The position numbers and the translations under genes were made by a program. A stretch of 64,000 nt of DNA from Rhabdornis inornatus (Eukaryota; Chordata; Aves; Passeriformes; Rhabdornithidae): assembly GCA_013397075.1 (NCBI GenBank), contig VWZS01010872.1:112644-176643 (forward strand), in the 5' to 3' direction. The notes beneath the pieces are model-generated. The model saw nothing but the letters and a program-made list of their open reading frames with translations, ran no database searches and was not told the DNA's origin. Positions 21,401-33,400 of the stretch are shown one piece after another; position 1 is the first letter of the stretch, and each line of letters starts with the position of its first letter.

Positions 21401-24400
21401 AATGGCTGGCTGGTTTTATAAAGGGACCCCCAAGTGAGAGCCCAATGCTAATAAATTCCAGTTTTTCCAGTTGTCATACCTACTGTAGTTATGAAATAAA
21501 TCCATAGGTTTTACGTAGTTTTAATCTGGTTCTCTGTTGGGCCTTTTTAGTTTCGTGTGCAGTTTAATTATGTTTCAGGAGTATTGCAAAGACTGTTGCT
21601 TTGTGGTACCATTTTTGTAGTGTTTGCAAAATGTTTGGTTGTTTAGGTTTTCCTGCGGTTTGCAGCTCTTAATCGCTTGTAGGAGAGTTTGAATCACATG
21701 TTTTGTATACTTTATTAACATTTTATTGCTTAAAAAATTAATTCATCATATTTCAAACCTTTGAAATACTTTATTGCTGAAGTCTTGGTATGTCTGACAG
21801 TCCATCACCATTGCTAAAGTGCAATTCCAATTTTTATGCAACAGAGTTGCATATTAGCAACAGTATTAGCCTGTAGCAAGGAGATTGAAATACCAGAGTT
21901 TTGAGTCTTCATTGCTTTAGGTGTAAGGTTCTGCCAACTTTATAATCCAAAAGTGTTGGTTGGGCTTTTAGGAGTCACCACAACTAAAACATGGAAGCAC
22001 TTACTTTTTAGGCATCCAGCAAGTACCTCCATGTTAAAGTAGAGGGGGTCCTCGCCGCCTTGTCTGCAAAGTTGTGCTTGATGTACAAACATAAATCTTT
22101 CATAATTTTATACATTTCCAGAGAAAAGTGTGGAGGTTAAAAGGATTCACCACCACTAAAACATGGAAGCACTTACTATTGTGAACAAAAGCAAGCACAT
22201 CCACATTTAAGTTATGGGGGTCCTTCACGAGAGAAACTACATAAAATTAAAACAAAAGTGCAGGAATAAAAAAAACAGATGAACGTTTCCTGTAAAGCCT
22301 TTGACGATTAGGATCCACCACCACTGAAACATGGAAGCACTTACTTTTTTAGGCAGCAGGTACCTCCATGTTAAAGCAAAGGGAGACCTTTTAAAATTAA
22401 AAATCAATTCAAATGAACTTTAGCCACTTTAGTTCTTGTAAAAGATCCGCTCACAGCTTAACTTCTTTTCCCCTGATTTAAAAATCTTCAGGATGTATAA
22501 GTCTTCAACTGAAGTGCAGGCCAAAAAAAAAGTATAATCCCGGATGGCGTTTCAGGATAGCGATCAGGATTCACCTCTACTAAAACATGGAAGCACTTAC
22601 TTTTTCTTAATCACAGAAAGCACCTCCATGTTAAAGTAAAAGGGGTCCACATAAAAAAAAAAGTTGTCGACGCCGCTTGTCCTCTGCCGTCGGCATTCTG
22701 AGAAAACTGCAACAAACAAGAGTTTTGGTTAAAAGATATTCAATTGTAGCAAAGGGGTAAAATGTTTAAAGAGTATGAGCTTTGCAAATACTTGCCTGAC
22801 TCCTTCTCCAAGATCTCCTCTTCCTAAGAAGCTTGTCACAAAGTTCCTCCTTGAGCCTGTATTTATACCAAACCTTGCTATGGGATGGTGTTGCCTTTTT
22901 ATCTCCACGAATCATTACGTGGGTCTTTTGTTATTTTAATGCCTTTGCTCCGTTGAGAATGTATGATCCTGGGTGAGTCTGGATGCTTTTTTGAAGTATA
23001 CAGTTGTCACTGTTAACAGCTAAAACCATTACCACAAGATATCCTCCTCTTTAAAAATCCTCTATCAGCTTGTTTGATAGCACAGATTAGGGTAACAATG
23101 AGTCGTTCTCACAGTGGCACTGCGGGCATTGTGTTGCTGTGGAGCAAAGCTCTCGCTGTTTGCAGAAACATCTCCATGTTAAATGTATGTAAATATATAA
23201 ATTGCTTCCATGGGGGGGTATTTTTTAACCAAAATGCATTTGAATAGTGAGGAATGTCCTTATCTCGGTAGGTTTTTCGTGAGTTTAACCAGTTGTTGAT
23301 TTTCCATCAATGATTTTTTTTCTAGAAAATGAATGACTGATTCTTAATGTAGTGACACAAGAGAGGGCTCACTGAACTAATTCAGTGACTTGAGTTCACT
23401 GTCTTTGAATTAACTCTGAATTTGGTGCCTGTGTAGTTCTAGTGGAAAACACAGTTTACCAAACTCTGCTCTATGCTATCTGAATATTTAAAGCAAATTT
23501 GAAATTTTCTCTGTTGGAATGATAGGTTGATGTTGTTGAAACTCTCTGAAGCAAAGTCATGACAAATTGAGTTAGGGATGAAATTGAATTTGACCGAAGT
23601 GCAGGGAGAGATCTCCAGTGGCAGAATGGTCTGCACAGTTCACCAAGTCCACCTAAAGCTGTTGTAATGTGTTAAATTACCATTAAATTTCTAAACATCA
23701 GTTTATTGTTTGCAACTGACTTCCTGTGCCTGTGTTGCTGCTTTTAGGACTGAATGGATGGATTTGAAGCAAGAATATTTGGCCCTGCAAAAAGCCAGTA
23801 TGGCTTCCTTAAAGAAAACAATGTCTCAAATCAAACCTGAGCCTGTGGGAGAGATGGAGACCGAATCTGGTGGGCAGAAATCTGAAAATGACAAAAGTAA
23901 TCCCGGATTTTGTCTTGTTTTCTTCATGTTTCTTGTATGTGAGCAGAAATGGTGCAAGGCCCTGATCTTGCAGAAACACTGCCTCAAGGTTTTTTTTGTA
24001 AAATGCTCCTCTTTTCTCCAAATGTCAGATAAAGTAACTCGCTCTCTGTATTTAGGGGGATTTGGCCTAAGGAGTTGTATACATAAAATACTAAAGTGAT
24101 TTCAGCATATTTCAGTAGCACTTCCCAGCCTTACAGATATATTTTGGTAATTGCAATTATAAAGCCTCAGCGAGGTATATCAACATTTGGCTTTCTTGGT
24201 ACTGCAGCTGGGGTTTAACTGTACCAGAGGTATTCAAAAGAAGAGCTTTAAATTGGGCTTTATCAGCTCTATGCATAAGAGGAACTTTTAAATTATATCT
24301 TCCTGGTTAAATTTGTGGTTTTTTCAGGTTTAGACTTTTTCTTTCTTTTATTTGCTCTGAATACTCTGTGCTTCTCTTCATTAACCTCAACACTGATGTT

Positions 24401-27400
24401 CCAATGTCCCTCTGCATGTTTTTAATCACTAAAACTGCGGGGTTATTATTGATGCAATATAAAATGTCTTTATGGGAAGGACCCTATGGATTGTAAAAAT
24501 TTCTCTGAGACTTTTTCTTGAAGCTGTATTTTTTTACTAAAATTGACTTGCACCTATGGACAGTCTTGATCCTCCTTCGACCTCAATCTGCAGTAAAAAT
24601 ATTTAATGCTTGTTTACATTCTTACTTCTGTGCTTTCATAGTGTCTTAATTTTTTCAACCTAATAAATGTAAAAACTTTTTTCTCTTTTTTTTTCTCCCC
24701 CTGTTTTTAACTTGACCAGCCACCAGTGAAGATTGTGCCCCTCCCGCCAAGGCCAACACAATGGGGCCTCAGTTTGTCAGCGGAGTAATTGTGAAGATCA
24801 TTAGCACCGAGCCCCTGCCGGGCAGGAAGCAGATCAAGGTAATGCCTTTGTAACCTCAGGGTAGCTGTTAGCCCTTCCCTCTCACCCTGCCCCCCAAATG
24901 TTTGAATATGGAATACCGTTTCACCCAGTCTCACTGATTTTTTTTTTTTTTCATCTATTTAGCCAGTAGCTGAGTACAAATTCTTCTTTAGTATCTGTAT
25001 TTGCAGATTTTTCAATGGCAGAATAGGCTAAAGGAGGATGTTTCAAAATAAAACCGAGCCTTTAGTGTGCTTGGAGCAATGTCAAGTTTATAACGAAAAA
25101 TATTGAGGAGAATAAGCAATGCTCTAGTGCTTTTCAGTTTTAAAATAGGAGCTGGAGACTGCTTCAGTGTTCTGCATTTGTCACTGTGCCAGTCATCCTG
25201 ACAAGAGAGCTATAAAAGTATACCTGTGGGGATTTTTAAATGTTTATGGTGTGTTTATCATTAACGGGAATTTGGGGGCAGGAAAATGCTCTCTGCATGA
25301 GAAACAAATTTTCTTAATTTCAGAAATACTTTTACAATGACAAAAAACTCCATTTCAGAGAGAGTGACAGCAGTGCAACTTGTTGATTCAGTCTCTTTTT
25401 TCCTAATGCAAGTGGTCATTTTTCTCGACTTAAAAAGTGGTTAGATACCTTCAGTTTTGTATGATGACACAAACCAAAAGTTACACACATCATTTCTTTT
25501 TAAGGAAAATACCAGCTTTAAGCTGCTTGCTTTTGAAATGGAAATATTAGGAGTTTTCCAAAGGAAATAACAAGCTTTTTCCAGATCCTGAATTTTCCAC
25601 TAATGTTACCCAGGACCTTTTCATTCCCAAATTGCACTTTAGGATGAGTAACAACTGGAAAGAATTTGAACAACTTTAACTCAGGTTGGTTCCCATATCC
25701 AGCCCACTCAGGACAATGAGGGAATGGTTTAAAATGTGAGTTCTGATACTGTTTATCAAACGTTTGTAACTAGAGAGGCCATTTCATGTCACCGACTGCT
25801 TGCAAGTGTGTGAGGCTTGGTCTGTGAACCTAAGCAGCATGAGAGACTGTCTGACTGAAAACCCTCATCTCTCTGGTGCTGGGGTTTCAGCCTCATCAGC
25901 CTGATCTTTCTTGGTGTGTTTGAGGGCTGAGTCTGAGTGCTGGAGACACAGAGAGAATGTGGTAGAAGTTGTGCCTCTAACCTTTGAGGGCATCTTTGAC
26001 TGCAGGATACACCTCACTAGGTTACACCTTGATATCCTGTGGGCAACAGGAAATCTTGGTATTTAAACAGCAGAAAACTTAAATTCTTTTGATATTCCCC
26101 TCCCCTTTGTTTGTTTGTTTGTTTGGGTTTTTTTGGTTGTTTTCATTTGGTTTGGTTTGTTTGTTTTGGTTTGTTTTGTTTTTTGGTTTTTTTTTCCTGG
26201 CCATACTAGTTGCATGCCTTTGTGGAAGGAAGAAGTGCAACCAGCCCTGGCTTTGCTGTGTTCCTGGGCTATCAGCTGCAGCAAATGGCCACTAAGCAGT
26301 GATTCCAGGGCTTTTTTCCCTTCACACTTCCAGAAATGACCTGCATTTCTCGTTGTAGGGGAGCAATTATGCATGCCACACGACTTGGAGAGGTCTTTGC
26401 AGTGTAGTTTAAATATTATTTTGATGTTTTAATTTTACACTTCACTGCTTTCCTATTTTGCCCTTAAGGTGCTCTTCAGAGCTACTAACTTTTGCCAGCT
26501 CCAGGGAACTCTTTGGTTTGTTTTAGTTTTCCATGAAATGATGACTTTGGGATAACAGAATAAGGCTAGAAAGTACCTTTTGTTGGCTCTCAAATGATCT
26601 TAACAGTGTTGTCCCTTAATTTTTTGTTTTAAGGCTGCCCTTGGTAATGGATGGTTAAAAGCAGTTTGTAATTCCTGAATAGAAGCATCTTACTTGAGCT
26701 GCCTGCTGTGAACAAAATTGACTAGGAATGTGTGGTCCTTCTTAATTTCCCTAACAGCAGGAATTACAAGCAAAGTACTTCATCTGCAAGAGCATTTGTG
26801 ACTCTTCTCCCTTCAGCTGTCAGTGAAAATTTTCAGGCAGAGGTCACTTCGTAAAGATGGAGTTGTTTTACTACCGATCCTTTCTGAAATAATCTGCCAT
26901 GCCTGAGCTTGCTTTTATACATTTAATGTGTAGAATCAAGTTTGATATTTTTCTGTTAGGCTGAGATCTATCAACGTTATAGTACACAGTTTTTACTTTT
27001 GAAAAAAAAAAAAGATACAGTATTGAAGTAAATGAGTGATGCTCCATTAGTAAAATGATACCAAAACATTTCCAGGAATTACTGCTTTAAATTTTTAATG
27101 GGAGGGCAGGATGAAAGATAGATGGGTAGATGTTGCAGGCTCATAAATCAGAATTCAGTTATAACCTTCTTAGGAAAAGAATGTTAATTCAAAACTCTTT
27201 GACAAGAGATTGATCGATTAAATGACAAAGTTCAGTTACTGCCTCCTACTTCATGACCTTTTTGAAAATGTTAATGACCTCCAAATGGAATGGTCAGAAG
27301 TGACTCTTTTTAAGTTCTCTTTTTGAAGGCTGATTTATGGTGTGTGTTGTCTCATGCTCTGACAGGATGCTCTGGCAGTGCTGGCCGAGGTGGCTTATGT

Positions 27401-30400
27401 TGACATGCTGGAGGGAGACACCGAGTGTCACGTCCGTTTTAAGACTCCTGAGGATGCACAGACTGTCATGAAATCATACAAAGAAATACAGATCAAAAAC
27501 AACTGGAAATTCGAAGTTCTCACTGGTAAGACTTCTTTCTTTCCTGGAAGTACAGGAGAAGCCTTAATTACTGTGAAAGGGATTGTTCCTGGTGAATTTA
27601 TGGATATATTTAGATATCTCAGGAGAAAAAGATTGCATGTTTAGTTGGTTTCCTTTCTGAGATACTTCTTACTTTGCAATTACTGTGAAATTGATAAAAC
27701 TAAAAGGGATTTTGTGCCACCATTCAGAGAAAAATCAATGTTTGCTATTACAAACTTAATTCTGTTCTTTCTAGATGGATTTGCTTCACTTTCAGTGGCA
27801 AAGGACTATAGAACTTAATTCACCTTTCAGCCTTTTGAATAGAACATTCTAATAATGCAAAAGAGTTTTAAAGGAAGACTTTCTTGAAAATACTGAGCTT
27901 ATGTGTGAAGTGACATGGCAAGGATCTAACAGCATGGATACACTTAAAGTGGGTTTAGCACTTAGCTACTAATTGATCTTTATTTTTCAGGAAGTTGAAT
28001 AATTTAGGCCAGAAGAAGGGTTCTTAAGGGCTCTACTTTTCAACTTCATTTTAGTGTGTGTTATTTTTTTCTGAAGTTACTGTGGTGTTCTAAATTTATA
28101 TCTTGTATTAGGCTGGATTAGTTTGCCAAGTGTGGAGAAGCCTCTTTGATTGAGCGATAGAAAAAAAAAGGGGAAGTCCATCAAACTTGGTGTATTCATA
28201 AAACTTCTGTATTTGAGAGATGCACCAAAAATTGTAAATATGGGGAGCAAAAAAAACAACCAACAGGTTAAACATTATCAATATGAGACCGCCTCATCTG
28301 TATTTAAATATTTTACCCCACTCCTGCCTAAATTCTCATTTCTGACCCAGTCTCGTGGGTGCAGGAATGTGGACGCCAGTTAAGGACTGCAGGAGGAGAA
28401 GCTTTGATGGAAGCATTAACCTTCATGATCATATCAAAGTTAATTGAAGTTTGAGACTCAGTGAGTGCTGCTAATGTCATTTGGAGATCGATTTGTCTCC
28501 TGTGTGCTCTGTGTTTCAGAGATTCCGAAATAACCTCAAATTTTGTGTTGTACAGCTGTGTGCTCTGTGTCTGTTTGTCCTGGTTTTGTAGCCTTACATA
28601 AGAGTGTAGTAGGAGATTAGGAGTAAGTACTACATTGTAGGAGCATTCCATTCATAGTCTTAAGATTTATTTTTTTTGTCACTGGCTCATTGAAATGAGA
28701 ATGGAAAAGCTTTCCAGGAATGCACAAGGGACTCACAGTAAGGATTTTTGTTTTTGTTGGTGGCAGAAGGTGAGAGATGAAAAGGAAAAAAATCTTTAAT
28801 GCTCTCTACAGCAGGGACTAAAGATTTCCCAGTAGTACTTTACTCTTCAGGATTTGACTTCAAGTATCTTCAGCTTGGCATCTGGCAGGATGGTGAGCAT
28901 CTGTGATCATATTTAGATTTTAACTTTTGCAGGAATCTTCTGAGATTATTCAGAAACTTCCCTGTGGCTGAAGATGAACCCTGAGACCGTGCAAAATGAT
29001 ATCACAGAATTCCCAGTGTGATATTCCCAGTGTGATAATTACATCACAAACCAGAAAAACAGTGGCAAACTGCTGCTTCCCTGCAAAGCAACTGCTGAGA
29101 AAAGCTGCAGGATTTTTTACTTTTGTATTGCTGCCCATGTTCAAATATTCTTGACAGCTCATGAAGTCCCCAGGCAATGGTTTTCATGAAACAGAATAGT
29201 CTCAGTTGTTTTTACAGTAATTTCTTTTTTTTTTTTTCCTCCTGTTTGGTAGTTGTTTAACATATGTCAGAGGTTGAATACATGAGTAAATCAAAGGGGC
29301 CTGTGTGTGCTGTGGTGAAACTTAAGCTAAAACTCAATGTCGTTTTGCCAATGACAAATTGAGAGCAATTGCAAATAGAGAGCAATTCTATATGGCTTCT
29401 GTGGATAGGAAATTTAAGACTGCTGGGGAAGTACTTGTTGAATTTCCCTAACAGGTATTTTCATGCATGTTTACCTGAATGTCAATTTTCCCCCAAGGTG
29501 ACCATGAACAACGTTACTGGCAGAAGATTTTGGTGGACAGACAAGCTAAGCTGAACCAGCCTCGAGAAAAGAAGCGGGGGACTGAGAAGGTAACCTGCAA
29601 ATCACAGCTTTTTCCTCTACAGCCACGGTTGAAAACACGACACTTCCTGCATTGCTCCAAGTGTTTTGATACTCTGTGTATTTAATTCTGTTAAATCACT
29701 TCCTACTGACTTGGCAGCAGGGTTTTACAGCCCCGAAGTAGAGAGTGTGGCTGTCCTGCCCCGGTTGACAAGTGCAAGGTTTGTCACTACAGGGATGGTT
29801 GGAGAAAGTTAAGTCCATGACTAAAGGCCTGAACTTAATTTGTAAGCTGGATTTCTTTTGAAACCCTGTCTGGATGAGCTCATTAATAAGTTGAGTTGTC
29901 TTGATGTGCTCTAGTGAAATCAAGTCTAGTGCTACACTCTTAAATCTCTAGTATGATCCAGAAAATAATTTCCTTGAGAATGAATCTCATTTCCCTCACA
30001 ATTAGCACAGTTTTATTCATGCTGTGGTGAATGCTGGTGTGGTCAGGAGCCCATGCACCAGAGTGACCACTCTGACCCAAATCTGGGTGCTGCTGCAAGC
30101 ATCCTTAGCTGTACAGCTTCCCGTTCCAAACTGGCAAATTGCAGTCTCCTCCTCACTGTGCCTGTTGGGCTGCAGCTTCCTAGGGAGTGTTGCAGTGAAC
30201 TTGCAGGCTGCAGCCTCTACTCCAGCCCCAGCAGATCCTTCCAGGCATGAAGGGTTCCTTGATTAAGCCAGTCAGATTCCTGACTTGACAGAGAGGAGCC
30301 ACAGAGCATTTCACAGACGTTTTATTGCCAGGTTTGCTTCACACACGCTCCAGATAAGGTTTCTGAGTTGGCTTTAGCCTGAATTTTTTCTGCTGTGGCT

Positions 30401-33400
30401 TGCAAAACTTCGGAATCATCTGACCTTAATTATTTGTTGTTGACTTTGGAGACTCTTTGTGTCCTGGACACAAGGAAAAAAATATTGTCCCATATAAAAT
30501 GGAAAATAAATATTTCATTGACCTAAAGGAACAGTAGTCCTACAGGTCAAAACCTTATCTTGTACAAGGCATAGTTTGTATGTCTTACCGTGTTTGTGTG
30601 AATGTTCTTTCAGAGATCCTGCAGACAATTAAGTTGAATTTTTTTTGAACAAAGATGTGCATAAAGAATTTGCCCAAAGGTCTAATTTAATTTTCTTGAA
30701 AGCCTAAAAATGGCATTGATTTGAGACATTATTGTTTAATATGGGCAGAAAGGGAATTTGGAAACTACAGCTTTAGAACATTTTTCTGATTACTTCCAGT
30801 TTTGTTTTTTTAATGTACTTTTACTTTTTTAAACCAAAGGTGCTATGAGACCTTTGCCTTGAATTTTGACTGTAGAAGCCCTTGCTCTCAAGTTTTTCTT
30901 CCTCATCTTTTGAAGACTGGTATTTGTTGACCAAGCTGGTGTCAATTGGGCAGTAATGTATCTCACCTAGGCTTGCAGATACAAGCTGTCTTGGTTCTGC
31001 CTAACAATGGCAGCACAAGGATGCAAACTCCTGCTCCTTCCCCCTGCCCATCACCTTGCCACATAGGGAGGTGTGAACTTCAAAGCCAGGGAATTCTATT
31101 TAAATGCTAACTCTGTTAAGCAAAACATCAAGACAAGAATGCCTCTCAGCAGTCAGTAAGTCTTAACCCCTTCCTTTCTTTTTGACAGGCTGTATTCCTG
31201 AAATATAGACTGCTAATTAAAAAATACATTTTTGTGTTCATTAATATTTCCCCATTTGAAATTTTTTCCTTAGTGCTTCAAGGTGATTTATTATGAATGT
31301 CTCAAAGGTAGAAAAAATCAATATAATAATTCATAATTAAACATCTTCAATAAAATGTGCCATTAGTGTGTCCTTGTCAAAATTTTGAAGTAGAGCTTTT
31401 TGCCTGTTAGCTGCTTTATGCTTGAAATTAAGGCATCTTATATTTTCTTTGAATCGGTGTTGAAATGCATGGACTGCATCCCATCACAGGCAGCACACAG
31501 CGTTTGAGTTTAGGCAGTTTGAGATTCCTCTTTTCCGTGTTTTCTGACAAGTCCAGACCTACTCGGCTTTCCTCAGTAGAAGGGTTGAGGATCACTGCAG
31601 CAGATGGCCGGTGCAGTGCCCAAAACCGAAGAAAGTGGTAGAGATTTTACTTCCTCTGGCATAGTTCCTATAATAAACCAGATGTCCAAAAGAGACAGGA
31701 TATCCTAAGGTTTCTTAGAAGATGCCTGGCCATCCTTTGGAGTGAAAAAGGTGTCCGGTGTCTTTCCCCCAGGCCTGGTAGAATTGTCACCTCTCTGCTC
31801 TCCTCTCTGCCGCCCCCTCCCAATCCATCTTCCCTTTTGTCTGTTTAACTGCCTGATAAAACCACCTCTGTGATTTACTGATACAGATGGAAAACTTCCA
31901 GCCAGAACTGCCTTTTAGGGCAGTGCCACTTTATTCAGACCTATAGCAATTCATCAGTCTGTAGCCTTAAACTCCAGACCGGTTGGAGTCTCCCGTTGCC
32001 AAAGCCAAGGCGTGAGTGCCTGCAAGCTTCCCCCTTGGATCCTCATCTCCTGGGGGGAGGCGCTGCTGAACCTCGTTTGCACCTTGGAGCCCCTCCACAG
32101 GGGGAAGAAGGAAGTTTAAGAGGGTGGGAGGGGTGGTAGAAGTGAAAGGCATTTGTCGAGGGAGTGAGAATTGAGTGTTTGTGAAGGGTGGAATAATTTG
32201 CAGTGGAAAGGCAGGACGGTGGGAATGTCTGGGCACTCTCCTCGTGATGCTTGGGGCTCGGGGGCTGTGAAATTGCAACTGGGCAGCTCCCACTCCAGAA
32301 CACCTTTGCCTGGTTCCGTGACCCTCATGTCTGTGGAATGTCTGGATCCCTGTTTGGATTCAGGAGCAGTGGTGTGCTTACATCTTAGTGTATTGATGAG
32401 CTAGAAATGAAAATCCTTGAGGCCTCTTGCAAATTTTGGGGCACTGGAATAGGAACATTCAGCAAAATGTACTGGGCAGCTCATTTCTTAGAGCTTCCCT
32501 GTACACTGCTTCCTCTTAGGGTTGAACTATTTTAAACTGTTTGTTTTTAGCCACCAGAGAATAAAAGTTAGCCAACCTTAGGTCAGTTTTATTGCTGGAA
32601 AGTGCTTAGGAAAGTGTCAAATCTTGCCTGCCACAGTGGGTGCAGCAGTGCAGTGTGCAATCCGTGCTGTGTGCGGGACTCAGTTGTATGCAGAAGTAAT
32701 AAAGAATTTGATTTGTATGTGAAATCGTTCATATCTGGCACACTGGACTGCCTGGGGTGCCAGTGACCCTTCCCCATAACACCAGCTAATATGGTCGAGT
32801 AGTCCCCAGCAGAGAAGTTACTGTGGATTTTTGTTTGGGTTTTTTTTTGTTGTTTTGTTTTTTGACAAAGTGGTGATTTTGTTTTTTGGGTTGTGGGGTG
32901 GTTTTTTCTCTCTTTTTTTGGTGGTGTTTTTGTGTGTATTTTTGTGTTACATATGAGTGTATTTTCGTGTGGTTTCTTGTGTTGATTTGTGGTTCCTCTG
33001 TGTTTTGTGTATATTGTGATGGATTTTGTGGGTTCTGTACGTGTCTTTGACTGTTGCTTTTTGTGGGGTTTGGGGGTTTTATGTGTAGTTTTAGTTGTCT
33101 TCATGTACTGGGGCTTCAGGAGAGTTTTGGTAATTACTTTCATTTGGGTATTTTTTTGGCAGGTTGCATGTTTTTCAGGGGTTGGTTTTGGTGTTTCCTA
33201 GTGGGTTTGGTTTTTTTCTGTTGTTTTTAGGAAGGCTGGTGGGGTTTTTCTTGGGGAGGGGTGGTTCTAGGTTCTGTATGTGCCTTTGAGTGTGTTCATT
33301 TGTTGCATTCTGTGGGGTTTTTATGTGCCTTTAGGTGTGGAGGTGTGTTGGTTTGTGGTGTTTTTCCATGAGCCTTTGTGCATGCATTCTTGTGTCGATT

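Larger units (their letters stand above)
21700..22835 (-). ncRNA. MIR302CHG: Primary transcript of the miR-302/367 cluster (host RNA)
   Basis: All five hairpins lie on the minus strand in the order 302b-302c-302a-302d-367, antisense to LARP7, so they need their own transcript. I infer a start about 22835 from a TATA-like box. A candidate small intron spans 22795-22707: donor CAG|GCAAGT (a GC donor with otherwise perfect consensus) and acceptor tttgttgcag|tttt. The end is inferred from AATAAA signals (plus-strand tttatt) at 21770-21775, 21722-21727 and 21711-21716, just past miR-367. The RNA has no long ORF. The cluster is certain; the transcript ends are not. Confidence 0.6.

Noticed and set aside
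22224..22310. A possible extra miRNA (a chicken-specific miRNA has been reported inside this cluster)
   Set aside because: I see no clear hairpin between 302a and 302c or between 302c and 302b and cannot recall that sequence reliably, so none is annotated.
32589..33143. Lys/Thr-rich 184-codon minus-strand frame
   Set aside because: It is the complement of the GT-rich minisatellite, and its composition alone explains it.
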